From the NCBI RefSeq assembly GCF_030409755.1, contig NZ_JAUFQE010000002.1, positions 3,348,001 through 3,412,000 of the forward strand: 64,000 bases of DNA, given 5' to 3'. How positions within the stretch are numbered: the stretch's first letter is position 1; each line of letters starts with the position of its first letter. Of this stretch, positions 55,016-63,837 are shown piece after piece. Origin of the DNA: Vibrio lentus. Its GTDB lineage: Bacteria; Pseudomonadota; Gammaproteobacteria; Enterobacterales; Vibrionaceae. The notes under the pieces are model-generated. The model was not told where the DNA came from and ran no database searches. It saw nothing but the letters and a program-made list of their open reading frames with translations. A program made the translations under genes and the position numbers.

Positions 55016-55855
55016 ATGTATCAAGCTCATTTTGGCTTTGAACAACTGCCGTTTACTTTAACGCCGAATACCGACTTCTTTTATGGTTTGGCGCCTCACT
55101 TTGAGGCGATTCAAACGGTTATCTCGGCGTTAGAGATGGGTGAGGGCGTGATAAAGGTTACTGGTGAGGTCGGTACGGGAAAAACCATGGTATGCCGAAT
55201 GTTGGTGAACCATCTACAAGACTGTACTGCGCTAATCTACCTCCCCAATCCAATGTTATCTGGTGCCGACTTACGTCAAGCCGTCGCTAAAGAGCTTGAT
55301 GTTGTGGTTGAGAACGAAGCGACCTTAGTCGATAGCATTCAGCATAAATTGATTGAGTTGCACACCTCGGGGCTAAGAGTCGTCGCGATAATCGATGAAG
55401 CTCAAGCTCTATCGGATGAGGCGCTCGAAACATTAAGGTTGTTCGGTAATTTAGAGACAGAAGATAAGAAATTATTACAGATAGTGTTACTCGGACAGCC
55501 TGAATTGGATATCCGCTTAGAGGCTTATCATCTTAGGCAGTTTCGTCAAAGAATCAGTTTTAGCTCAACTCTAAGGCCGCTTAATCTTGATGAAGCGGTA
55601 GCTTATATCGATAACCGAATCACCAAGTCGGGTGGCAATCAAAATCTATTTAGTTTGAATCATAAAAAAGCAATCTGGCGCTCTTCTCTAGGAATTCCAA
55701 GGTTGATTAATCAGTTGTGTCACAAAGCCTTATTGCTTTCGTTTAGCGAAGATAAAAAAACGCTAGAAAACCAACACCTATTTGCTGCAATGCACGAGAC
55801 ATACGATGTATGTAAGCCTAAATTTAAAACGCCAATACTGTGGGGTTGGAATTAA
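55016..55855 (+). CDS. mshM: MSHA biogenesis ATPase MshM (ExeA-type)
   Basis: The 279-residue AAA+ protein has Walker A GEVGTGKTM (about 46-54), Walker B VVAIIDEAQAL and GLPRLINQLCHKALL near the end, as in ExeA/GspA. ExeA needs a peptidoglycan-binding domain for secretin assembly; MshM lacks one and works with MshN. Its start has AGGTAGGT close upstream. Located next to the secretin. Confidence 0.9.
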   Translation: MYQAHFGFEQLPFTLTPNTDFFYGLAPHFEAIQTVISALEMGEGVIKVTGEVGTGKTMVCRMLVNHLQDCTALIYLPNPMLSGADLRQAVAKELDVVVENEATLVDSIQHKLIELHTSGLRVVAIIDEAQALSDEALETLRLFGNLETEDKKLLQIVLLGQPELDIRLEAYHLRQFRQRISFSSTLRPLNLDEAVAYIDNRITKSGGNQNLFSLNHKKAIWRSSLGIPRLINQLCHKALLLSFSEDKKTLENQHLFAAMHETYDVCKPKFKTPILWGWN

Positions 55856-55857
55856 TT

Positions 55858-57051
55858 ATGAGCGTCATTAATAACGCCTTGTCTGAATTGGCAAAGAAAG
55901 AATCAACAACATCGATAGAAGCGGCTGTTGTGCCTAAAGTCAAAACGCGCTCGCCATTGGTTTGGGTTGTGGGTGGTTTTACCTTAAGTTTGGCAATGGG
56001 CGGTTGGGCGGTGTCGCAAGCCCCTAAACTTGATAACCCCATTTCAGTAAGTGCTCCACAGGTAGAGGTGTCGCTTGTTGATAGTTCGGGGCAAGTTAAT
56101 CGTGTTGTTACGCCAGCGATGCCTTTGTCTCCAACTCAAAAACTGGTTGATGTCGATTCTGAACTTACGTCAGTGACATCTCATTCTATGGTTGAAAAGT
56201 CTCAACCATCTGTAACAACTCAATCTATAGCCGCTAAGTCGCGAGTAGACCAGTCAACAAAAGCTAAAACGACCAGTGTCGCGGAACAGTCAAAAGCCCC
56301 TAAAGCGTTAAAAGTAGCTCATCAAGATCCGATTTATGTGGCAAGCGTATCGAAACAAAAGTCTTCGTCAGTCAATGAGCAGGCGAGTGCAGAAACGTCT
56401 TCAGCCTCATCTGTGAATTCAGCTGACAATGGCATGTTGATCGAGCAGATTGAGCTGACTTCTCAACAGCTATCCGATAATGCAGTAGGCCGAGCTCAGA
56501 AAGCTCTCGATGCGAATGATCTTACTGGTGCTCTAAAGGGTTATACCGAAGCTCTACGTTACGCCCCTAGGAATGAGGATGTTCGCCAGAAACTTGCGAT
56601 TCTCTATTTTGGTAAGGGTGATACTCGTAAAGCCTATGAGCTTTATCAATCCGGCATCAAGCTGAATATCAATAGTGAAAAGCTACGTCTCGGTTTATCA
56701 AAATTGCTCGTCAAAGCGAATCAAGCGGAAGCCGCCTTGAGTCCATTAGTACATTTGCCGCCAAATCCGACCAAAGACTATTTAGCAATGCGTGCGGCGT
56801 TGAGTCAAAAATCGCAACAAGAAGAGATTGCATTAGAGAGTTACAAAAAGTTGGTCGAAGTCGATTCAGCTAATGCTCGCTGGTGGCTAGGCCTTGCGAT
56901 TCAACAAGAGCGTCAGCTTGATTTTAGTGCCGCTAAAGAATCGTACCAAGGCGCTTTAACCCGAGTTGGAATCTCATCTCAATCGCAAAATTTTGTCCGC
57001 GACAGATTAAAAATAATCGATGCTTTAGAGGAGAACGACGATGCAAATTAG
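55858..57051 (+). CDS. mshN: MSHA biogenesis protein MshN, TPR protein
   Basis: The 397-residue protein has one N-terminal membrane helix (WVVGGFTLSLAMGGWAV), a long Ser/Thr/Lys-rich linker (about 55-190) and C-terminal TPR repeats (about 200-390). ATG 55858 (MSVINNALSELAKKE) is used because it is followed by the typical opening; the GTG at 55840 lies in the mshM end. It overlaps mshE by 11 bases. It probably works with MshM at the envelope. Confidence 0.9.
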   Translation: MSVINNALSELAKKESTTSIEAAVVPKVKTRSPLVWVVGGFTLSLAMGGWAVSQAPKLDNPISVSAPQVEVSLVDSSGQVNRVVTPAMPLSPTQKLVDVDSELTSVTSHSMVEKSQPSVTTQSIAAKSRVDQSTKAKTTSVAEQSKAPKALKVAHQDPIYVASVSKQKSSSVNEQASAETSSASSVNSADNGMLIEQIELTSQQLSDNAVGRAQKALDANDLTGALKGYTEALRYAPRNEDVRQKLAILYFGKGDTRKAYELYQSGIKLNINSEKLRLGLSKLLVKANQAEAALSPLVHLPPNPTKDYLAMRAALSQKSQQEEIALESYKKLVEVDSANARWWLGLAIQQERQLDFSAAKESYQGALTRVGISSQSQNFVRDRLKIIDALEENDDAN

Positions 57052-58765
57052 ATTAAGAAAGCGACTTGGTGATTTGCTCGTAGAAGAAGGCATCATTACC
57101 GAGGCTCAAGTTGCACAAGCACTGGCCGCTCAGAAAAGTACCGGGCGCAAGCTTGGCGATGCCTTGATTGAACTTGGTTTCTTGTCTGAACAGCAGATGC
57201 TGAGCTTTTTGTCTCAACAGCTAGCGATTCCTCTGATTGATTTAAGTCGAGCCAATGTAGATGTAGAAGCGGTTCAGCTTTTACCCGAGGTACATGCTCG
57301 TCGCCTTCGTGCATTGGTGATTGGCCGTCAAGGCGATACCTTGCGTGTTGCAATGAGTGATCCCGCCGATCTGTTTGCTCAGGAATCATTACTTGGCCAA
57401 CTAGGTGATTACGCACTTGAATTTGTTGTCGCTCAAGAGAGACAGTTAGTCGATGGTTTTGACCGCTACTATCGTCGAACCAAAGAGATTGCTTCTTTCG
57501 CCGAGCAGCTCCATGCCGAGCACCAAGTTAATGATGCCTTTGATTTTGATATCGCGGGTGAAGACAGCGACGAAGTTACAGTTGTTAAACTCATCAACTC
57601 TTTGTTTGAGGATGCAATTCAAGTTGGTGCTTCCGATATCCATATCGAACCAGACTCTAATGTATTACGTCTTCGTCAGCGTATTGATGGTGTGTTGCAT
57701 GAAACACTATTGAATGAAGTGAATATTGCCTCTGCTTTGGTGCTGCGCTTGAAATTGATGGCGAACTTGGATATTTCTGAGAAGCGCTTACCTCAAGATG
57801 GTCGTTTCAATATTCGAGCTAAAGGCCAGTCGGTTGATATTCGTATGTCGACCATGCCGGTACAACATGGCGAGTCTGTGGTGATGCGTTTGCTTAACCA
57901 ATCAGCAGGATTACGTAAGCTAGAAGCATCGGGTATCCCCAATGATCTTCTTGTTCGTCTTCGCCAACAATTACGCCGTCCTCATGGCATGATCTTGGTT
58001 ACTGGCCCAACAGGTTCTGGTAAAACGACGACCTTATATGGTGCGTTAAGCGAATTAAACGAACCGGGTAAAAAGATCATTACTGCGGAAGATCCGGTCG
58101 AATACCGTCTTCCTCGCGTGAATCAGGTTCAAGTAAACCCTAAGATCAACCTCGACTTCTCGACTGTCTTGAGAACCTTCCTACGTCAGGATCCCGATAT
58201 CATTCTTATTGGTGAGATGCGTGACCACGAAACGGTTGAGATTGGCCTAAGGGCAGCATTAACCGGTCACTTAGTTTTAAGTACTCTCCATACCAACGAT
58301 GCAGTAGATAGTGCACTCCGTATGATGGACATGGGTGCTCCCGGTTATCTCGTGGCAAGTGCCGTGAGAGCGGTTGTCGCACAGCGATTAGTTCGTAAAG
58401 TGTGTACTGATTGTAAGGTCGATGACGAACTCGATGAGCCTCGTAAGCAGTGGCTGAGTGTACGTTTCCCTAACCAAGTGGGTGTGCCGTTTATGAAAGG
58501 TCGTGGTTGCCAGAACTGCAACTTAACCGGTTACCGCGGGCGAATTGGTGTATTTGAAATGTTGGAGCTAGAGCAAAACATGATGGATGCGCTCAGAGCC
58601 AACGACGCTGTTGGTTTTGCTCAAACAGCCAGACAGTCTGACAATTACAAACCGTTATTGGCTTCTGCGATGGAACTGGCTTTGCAAGGTGTAGTGAGCC
58701 TCGATGAGATCATGCACCTGGGTGAAGGCGATGCCTCCGGTGCAACCGATCCAATTTATCTGTAA
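57041..58765 (+). CDS. mshE: MshE, pilus extension ATPase with MshEN c-di-GMP-binding domain
   Basis: The 574-residue GspE/PilB-type ATPase powers MSHA pilus assembly. The N-terminus carries two copies of the c-di-GMP motif: RLGDLLVEEGIITEAQVAQ (about 8-26) and RKLGDALIELGFLSEQQML (about 36-54), known from V. cholerae MshE. The ATPase part has GPTGSGKTTTLYG, the Asp box, RTFLRQDPDIILIGEMRD, HTNDAVDS, and the CxxC...CxxC zinc finger (CTDCK, CQNCN). So pilus extension should respond to c-di-GMP. Confidence 0.97.
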   Translation: MQIRLRKRLGDLLVEEGIITEAQVAQALAAQKSTGRKLGDALIELGFLSEQQMLSFLSQQLAIPLIDLSRANVDVEAVQLLPEVHARRLRALVIGRQGDTLRVAMSDPADLFAQESLLGQLGDYALEFVVAQERQLVDGFDRYYRRTKEIASFAEQLHAEHQVNDAFDFDIAGEDSDEVTVVKLINSLFEDAIQVGASDIHIEPDSNVLRLRQRIDGVLHETLLNEVNIASALVLRLKLMANLDISEKRLPQDGRFNIRAKGQSVDIRMSTMPVQHGESVVMRLLNQSAGLRKLEASGIPNDLLVRLRQQLRRPHGMILVTGPTGSGKTTTLYGALSELNEPGKKIITAEDPVEYRLPRVNQVQVNPKINLDFSTVLRTFLRQDPDIILIGEMRDHETVEIGLRAALTGHLVLSTLHTNDAVDSALRMMDMGAPGYLVASAVRAVVAQRLVRKVCTDCKVDDELDEPRKQWLSVRFPNQVGVPFMKGRGCQNCNLTGYRGRIGVFEMLELEQNMMDALRANDAVGFAQTARQSDNYKPLLASAMELALQGVVSLDEIMHLGEGDASGATDPIYL

Positions 58766-58777
58766 GGGTAGACTAGT

Positions 58778-60001
58778 ATGCCAACGTATCGTTATGTAGG
58801 TCGTAGTTCTGATGGCAGTCAAGTGACTGGCCAGTTGGATGCGAATAACGAAGATCTTGCTGCTGAAAGCTTGATGAGCAAGGGGATCATTCCTACCTCT
58901 ATCAAATTGGGGAAAAGTGGCGGGTCAGTGTTAGATATGGATGTGTCTAGCCTGTTTTCTCCTAATGTACCTCTAGAAGTCTTAGTTCTATTTTGCCGAC
59001 AGTTATACAGCCTCACTAAAGCGGGTGTTCCATTATTGAGGTCGATGAAAGGCCTTACCCAAAACTGCGAAAATAAACAGTTGAAAGCGGCTTTAGAAGA
59101 CGTGGTTGCAGAGTTAACCAATGGTCGTGGATTATCGGCATCGATGCAGATGCACCCAAAAGTGTTCAGTCCATTATTTGTCTCGATGATCGGTGTTGGT
59201 GAAAACACCGGTCGTTTAGATCAGGCTTTGCTGCAATTAGCTGGATACTACGAACAGGAAGTTGAGACTCGTAAGCGAATCAAGACCGCGATGCGTTATC
59301 CAACCTTTGTTATCAGCTTTATTTTGATTGCGATGTTCATTCTGAACATCAAGGTTATCCCACAGTTTTCTAGTATGTTCGCGCGCTTTGGTGTCGATCT
59401 ACCACTACCGACTCGTATCTTGATTGGTATGTCCGAGTTCTTTGTAAATTATTGGGGCTTAATGCTCGCGGTTATTTTCAGTCTTATCTTTGCGTTTAAA
59501 GCATGGGTCAAAACAGACAAAGGGCTGGAAAAGTGGGATAGGTTACGTTTAAAAATGCCGGTTATTGGTGGAGTGGTGAATCGAGCGCTACTGTCACGTT
59601 TTTCTCGTACTTTTGCTCTAATGCTGAAAGCGGGTGTACCACTTAACCAATCATTAGCGTTATCAGCTGAGGCTTTGGACAATCGCTTTCTAGAACTGCG
59701 AGTTCAAGCCATGAAATCGGCAATAGAAGCAGGTAGTACGGTTTCATCTACTGCGATCAACAGCGAAATTTTCACACCGCTCGTGATACAAATGATTTCA
59801 GTGGGTGAAGAAACAGGTCGCATTGATGAGCTGCTTCTTGAGGTGGCTGATTTTTACGATCGAGAGGTCGATTATGATCTGAAAACTTTAACGGCCAGAA
59901 TTGAACCGATTTTGCTGACGGTAGTTGCAGGCATGGTGCTGATTTTAGCGCTAGGTATTTTCTTACCTATGTGGGGAATGCTGGATGCAATCAAAGGTTA
60001 G
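58778..60001 (+). CDS. mshG: MSHA platform protein MshG (GspF/PilC-like)
   Basis: Polytopic inner-membrane protein of 407 residues with two repeated helical cytoplasmic domains and about three membrane helices (FVISFILIAMFILNI, GLMLAVIFSLIFAF, TVVAGMVLILALGIFL). The pairs MIGVGENTGRLDQAL and MISVGEETGRIDELL are the signature of the GspF/PilC family. It couples the MshE motor to pilin. It starts 12 bases after mshE. Confidence 0.95.
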   Translation: MPTYRYVGRSSDGSQVTGQLDANNEDLAAESLMSKGIIPTSIKLGKSGGSVLDMDVSSLFSPNVPLEVLVLFCRQLYSLTKAGVPLLRSMKGLTQNCENKQLKAALEDVVAELTNGRGLSASMQMHPKVFSPLFVSMIGVGENTGRLDQALLQLAGYYEQEVETRKRIKTAMRYPTFVISFILIAMFILNIKVIPQFSSMFARFGVDLPLPTRILIGMSEFFVNYWGLMLAVIFSLIFAFKAWVKTDKGLEKWDRLRLKMPVIGGVVNRALLSRFSRTFALMLKAGVPLNQSLALSAEALDNRFLELRVQAMKSAIEAGSTVSSTAINSEIFTPLVIQMISVGEETGRIDELLLEVADFYDREVDYDLKTLTARIEPILLTVVAGMVLILALGIFLPMWGMLDAIKG

Positions 60002-60004
60002 GGA

Positions 60005-60460
60005 ATGCTAAATAACCTACAGCGCTCACGTTTTGTTATTTGGAGTGTGGTTATTCTTTTTCTGATTGTAGGCCTACTTTCGGTATCAAAAACGGTAGAA
60101 GAAGAAGCGACTAACACGGCATTTATCGTGGCGAGTAAGCAAATGCTAGAGCGAGCCAATCGTTTCAAGCAGCAGTATTTATTAACGGGTGTTGAGCGAA
60201 ATGGTATTTCAGAGCAACCAAGGTTATATAGCCGAACGGGTTGGATAATGCCGATCCAAGGCTCAGAACGGGACTGCAATTATTGGCTGGATCAATTGTA
60301 TCCTCAGGGGAGCATTTTAGGGCTAAGCTCTCCAAGTGTTGAAGATAAAAGTGATAACATACAGTTTCACTGTAGTTATCATTATAGTGATAAGTATCAG
60401 GTAGATATATTACTCAAAAAAGAAAGATTTAGTATTAAAGCCAATATTTTGGCTTTGTGA
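60005..60460 (+). CDS. mshF: MSHA biogenesis protein MshF
   Basis: Small protein of 151 residues with a single N-terminal membrane helix (FVIWSVVILFLIVGLL) and a periplasmic domain with two Cys (about residues 91 and 119). It starts 3 bases after mshG. MshF is required for pilus assembly in V. cholerae but its role is not well known. It lacks a prepilin site, so it is not a pilin. Confidence 0.82.
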   Translation: MLNNLQRSRFVIWSVVILFLIVGLLSVSKTVEEEATNTAFIVASKQMLERANRFKQQYLLTGVERNGISEQPRLYSRTGWIMPIQGSERDCNYWLDQLYPQGSILGLSSPSVEDKSDNIQFHCSYHYSDKYQVDILLKKERFSIKANILAL

Positions 60461-60500
60461 AAATATTGACAGTTTTTGTATGGTTTTATACGAGCGTGAA

Positions 60501-60510
60501 TGTATAATGC
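60501..60510 (+). promoter_or_regulatory. Candidate promoter -10 for mshB
   Basis: TATAAT at 60503-60508 with a preceding TG at 60501-60502, about 30 bases before the mshB start. A TTGACA at 60466 is 31 bases away, too far to be its -35, so the best partner is a poor box near 60480. This marks a separate transcription start for the pilin genes. Confidence 0.45.
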
Positions 60511-60539
60511 GCGTTAATAATTAGATGAGTAGGTAGAAA

Positions 60540-61115
60540 ATGCTTAAGAATCAAAAGGGTTTCTCCCTTGTCGAATTAGTCATAGTGATTGTGGTCGTTG
60601 GTTTATTGGCGGTAGCTGCTTTACCTCGTTTTCTCGATGTGACAGATGAAGCCAAGAAATCAAGCATTGAAGGCGTCGCTGGTGGTTTTGCAACGGCAGT
60701 TTTGTCGGCAAGAGCACAGTGGGAAGCAGAAGCGCGACCATCAGAGAAGATAGGTGTTGAAACATACAATACTGTAAATTATGATGGTGTTGATTTTTGG
60801 TTAACAAGATCAAAGAACAGTAACAACGAAGATACCGACTTTCGAGACGGCTACCCTTGGACTCTGAACAACAATTCTGGCACTGCGCCACAAGATATTT
60901 CAGATAAAACATGTTCTGAACTGATGGAAAACTTGCTGCAAAATCCACCTAAAGTTGGTGAAGTCTCAGTTGTTGCTAGTGACTCAAATTACAAATATTC
61001 AGCGCAAGCGAATTCAGGTGATGCAACGTGTACTTACGTTCAATTAGAAGGTAGTACCGAGCACCAATTTGTTTACGAAATTAAAACTGGTCGTGTGACC
61101 GTAACTTTGCAGTAA
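60540..61115 (+). CDS. mshB: Prepilin MshB
   Basis: A type IV prepilin of 191 residues with the short leader MLKNQKG^FSLVELVIVIVVVGLL and the conserved Glu at +5. The class is type IVa. A C-terminal disulfide may join Cys at about 123 and 158 (KTCSEL, ATCTYV). It is a minor pilin next to the major pilin and has its own promoter. Confidence 0.9.
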   Translation: MLKNQKGFSLVELVIVIVVVGLLAVAALPRFLDVTDEAKKSSIEGVAGGFATAVLSARAQWEAEARPSEKIGVETYNTVNYDGVDFWLTRSKNSNNEDTDFRDGYPWTLNNNSGTAPQDISDKTCSELMENLLQNPPKVGEVSVVASDSNYKYSAQANSGDATCTYVQLEGSTEHQFVYEIKTGRVTVTLQ

Positions 61116-61150
61116 GTCTGCGTAAAATTAAACATAGAGAGAGCTTAACT

Positions 61151-61615
61151 ATGAAAAGACAAGGCGGTTTCACCCTAATCGAACTAGTGGTTGTAATTGT
61201 TATTCTAGGTATTCTTGCTGTAACTGCGGCACCACGTTTCCTAAACCTGCAAGATGATGCGAAAGAGTCAGCGCTTCAAGGTCTTGCTGGTGCAATGAAT
61301 GGCGCATCGGGTATTGTATTTGGTAAGTCAGCGATTGCTGGTCTAGAAGCTAGTGCTGCTGCATCAATTACTGAAAATAACGTGACAATTAACACGGTTT
61401 TTGGCTACCCAGAAGCTACTTCAGCTGGTATCGGTAATGCAACTGATATGGATGGCTTCAACATTCTTGCTGGCGGTGGTACTGCTCAAGGTGACACTAT
61501 CGAATATGGTTTTACTGGTTACACAGACTTCTGTGTTCAATACACAGCTGCAACATCATCAGCTCAAGCTACAGCTCGTGTAGTGTCAAGTGCAAGCAAT
61601 ACAAACTGTCAATAA
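61151..61615 (+). CDS. mshA: Major pilin MshA
   Basis: The structural subunit of the MSHA pilus. The 154 residues begin MKRQGG^FTLIELVVVIVILGIL, cut by PilD after Gly; Cys pair DFCVQY and NTNCQ forms the C-terminal disulfide loop. Surface Ala/Thr/Gly-rich parts are typical of variable pilin. A terminator follows at 61641. Codon use is strongly biased, in keeping with high expression. The pilin is a candidate target of the PglL enzyme. Confidence 0.95.
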   Translation: MKRQGGFTLIELVVVIVILGILAVTAAPRFLNLQDDAKESALQGLAGAMNGASGIVFGKSAIAGLEASAAASITENNVTINTVFGYPEATSAGIGNATDMDGFNILAGGGTAQGDTIEYGFTGYTDFCVQYTAATSSAQATARVVSSASNTNCQ

Positions 61616-61640
61616 GTTCGCTTATTGTTAATGTATGAAG

Positions 61641-61666
61641 AGGCCAGCTACTGCTGGCCTTTTTTC
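61641..61666 (+). terminator. Terminator of mshA
   Basis: AGGCCAGCA/TGCTGGCCT-type stem AGGCCAGCTACTGCTGGCCT followed by six T. Read-through to mshC would give much less minor-pilin product. Confidence 0.88.
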
Positions 61667-61765
61667 TATCTACTACACATTAATATCAAAACTATTCATA
61701 TACATAAGATCGATATCTTCATTATCTTGTATAATCAGTATTCGCTAGGCAGTTAGAGGCTCATT

Positions 61766-62272
61766 ATGGATAACAGCCCCACATCCAAAGGCTTTACTCT
61801 GGTAGAGCTGATCATTGTTATCATTATCATCGCCATCGTATCTGTTACTGCTGTATCACGTATGTCCGGTCGAAGTAGTTTTGAACTTTACGCTTTGCAG
61901 GATCAAGTGATATCAGTTGTGAGGCAAGTGCAAGTCAATCGTATGCAATCAAATATTGATTCGTCTTCAAGCCTAGACTCAGATAACTTTCGACTTTTCG
62001 CAAACAGCAATTGCCTAGGCTCTCCTAATGCGTGTTCCTCAGATGAAAACACGGAGCCAAGAAGTGATCGTGTGATGGATGACGAATACTCATTCGAATA
62101 CCAGCCAAACCTCACCGAGAATATTCTTGAATTTGATCTCCTTGGTAACCCTTTATTTGTAGCTTCCGCCGGAGTAGGCATCGCAATCAGTGAACAAAGA
62201 AACACTAGTAACCGTGTTTGGGTATGTATCAATGAACAAGGATTCGTTTCTGCTGAAATAGGAGGGTGTTGA
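61766..62272 (+). CDS. mshC: Minor pseudopilin MshC
   Basis: A prepilin-like protein of 168 residues; leader MDNSPTSKG^FTLVELIIVIIIIAIVSV with Glu at +5. It has several Cys, and is one of the priming minor pilins of the tip complex. It overlaps or abuts mshD with a 2-base gap after TGA and follows the mshA terminator with its own spacer. Confidence 0.88.
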   Translation: MDNSPTSKGFTLVELIIVIIIIAIVSVTAVSRMSGRSSFELYALQDQVISVVRQVQVNRMQSNIDSSSSLDSDNFRLFANSNCLGSPNACSSDENTEPRSDRVMDDEYSFEYQPNLTENILEFDLLGNPLFVASAGVGIAISEQRNTSNRVWVCINEQGFVSAEIGGC

Positions 62273-62274
62273 TA

Positions 62275-62661
62275 ATGACAACCAATGCCAAAGGATTCAC
62301 TTTAATCGAATCAGTGATTGTAATCGTCTTACTGGGGTTTGCGGCGCTTACACTTTCCTCTTTTTTAGCACCGCAGTCAGCTCAATCCAGTGATGCCAAT
62401 TATTACAACAGAGCTTCAGCGTTAGGAGGTAGTGTTATGTCTAGGTTGCTCGCTCAAAGCTATAACGATATTGATGCGTTTAATGGCGAGACGGATCTCA
62501 GCAATCTAATACAAGACGCCTCTACTTATACAAATTTTCAAATAGAGGTTGCTGTAGAGCCTGTATCCGGGGCTGCTAGTAATCTTAAATCTGTCATTGT
62601 CGAAGTTACCGCAAGCTCGCAGCCAACAGTGTCCTTTAATGCTTTTAAGGGGAACTATTGA
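62275..62661 (+). CDS. mshD: Minor pseudopilin MshD
   Basis: A prepilin-like protein of 128 residues, leader MTTNAKG^FTLIESVIVIVLLGFAALTLS. The +5 position is Glu. ATG 62275 is used since AGGAGGG lies about 9 bases upstream; a GTG at 62266 would add three residues. Stop overlaps the mshO start (ATGA-type, 62659-62661). Confidence 0.87.
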   Translation: MTTNAKGFTLIESVIVIVLLGFAALTLSSFLAPQSAQSSDANYYNRASALGGSVMSRLLAQSYNDIDAFNGETDLSNLIQDASTYTNFQIEVAVEPVSGAASNLKSVIVEVTASSQPTVSFNAFKGNY

Positions 62662-63404
62662 TGCGAATGAAAGGCTTTACATTGATCGAACTGATTTTAG
62701 CCATCGTTGTATCTAGCATTTTGTTGCTAGGTTTAGCTAATTTCACGGAAGTGGGTGTAAAAGGTTATTTTGGTACGGTAGAACGTTATCGCTTACAAAC
62801 TGAAGCCAATTTTGTTATTGAAAAAATATCACGCGAGATGAGGCATGCTGTGCCTAATTTATTCCCTTCAGCAGTATCCAGCGGTTGTGTATCTTTCTAT
62901 CCGATTGTAGATTCAGGCTTCTATGTTGTTTCTGGGGCAGATGTCAATTTTTTAGTAAGCGATTCTGATAGCGATGTTCAATCACTACAAAATTTATCAA
63001 TGGTCATCAACCCAACGCGCTCTTACGAAGAAATTACTAATATCGATAATGTATTCCCATTAACTAATATCAGCCAAGCTACTGGCGCTGGTGTGTCGGG
63101 AGCTGCGTTCACTTTAGCTGGCCAAGCTAGCGAGTTGGTGGGAGGCTCTGTGAGCAACAGACACTATATTTTTAACGATGACAATCCTGTTGAATACTGT
63201 CTTTCTGGCGATGATTTTTTAACAAGAACCAATGGTGGAGCGCCAGTTATCATTAGTGATAAATTAAATGTTGCTCAAAGCTCCCTTTTATATTCTCCGG
63301 CTACGGTTCAGCAAAACGGAATTGTAGATCTAACCCTTACATTTACTGTTAATGGTGAAACCACTACCTTTGAACAAGAAGTGCAGGTGCTCAATGTCCC
63401 GTAA
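62661..63404 (+). CDS. mshO: Minor pseudopilin MshO
   Basis: The 247-residue pseudopilin has leader MRMKG^FTLIELILAIVVSSILLLGL and the largest globular domain of the minor pilins (about 30-247), similar in size to GspJ/PilW. ATG 62661 follows the ribosome site AAGGGG by about eight bases. It overlaps mshD at the start and mshP at the end. Confidence 0.9.
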   Translation: MRMKGFTLIELILAIVVSSILLLGLANFTEVGVKGYFGTVERYRLQTEANFVIEKISREMRHAVPNLFPSAVSSGCVSFYPIVDSGFYVVSGADVNFLVSDSDSDVQSLQNLSMVINPTRSYEEITNIDNVFPLTNISQATGAGVSGAAFTLAGQASELVGGSVSNRHYIFNDDNPVEYCLSGDDFLTRTNGGAPVIISDKLNVAQSSLLYSPATVQQNGIVDLTLTFTVNGETTTFEQEVQVLNVP

Positions 63405-63837
63405 TTATCAACAGCGTGGTAGTGCACTTGTCATTGTTATTTTTGTGATTGTTATTGTTGGCTTTCTTGCGACAAGTTTAACGCGTACCAGTTGGTCGAC
63501 TCACGATGTTAATACCCGTTCAGTTATGGGGACTCAAGCTTGGCTGCTCAGTCACTCAGTGAATGAGTATGTGATGACTCAGTTTTATCCTGACCCAGAT
63601 CCTGCGGCTTCGTCAGCTGTATCTGCTTTATGTAAAGAAAAAATGTCTCCCGATATTAGTAATTTTGCTGAGAGTTTAGTTGAAAGTGCGACAATCTCAT
63701 GCAAATTGCACCGTTTGGAATGCGAAAACCGTGGTCGGTTAGGTAATATGAATTTTTATGTTATGGAGTCTTCGGTAATTTGTGGTTCAGGTGTAAGCCA
63801 AGTGCAGCGAAATCAAGAATTGTGGGTGAGGGAGTAA
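63394..63837 (+). CDS. mshP: MSHA biogenesis protein MshP
   Basis: The 147-residue protein has one N-terminal hydrophobic helix (ALVIVIFVIVIVGFLATSL) preceded by QQRG and no Glu at +5, like PilX-type proteins. It has five Cys in the second half. ATG 63394 lies inside the end of mshO. A frame beginning earlier would run through mshO, so it was rejected. It likely belongs to the pilus tip complex. Confidence 0.85.
   Translation: MSRNYQQRGSALVIVIFVIVIVGFLATSLTRTSWSTHDVNTRSVMGTQAWLLSHSVNEYVMTQFYPDPDPAASSAVSALCKEKMSPDISNFAESLVESATISCKLHRLECENRGRLGNMNFYVMESSVICGSGVSQVQRNQELWVRE

Noticed and set aside
60466..60471. TTGACA as the -35 of the mshB promoter
   Set aside because: It is 31 bases from the TATAAT box, far outside the 16-18 base range.
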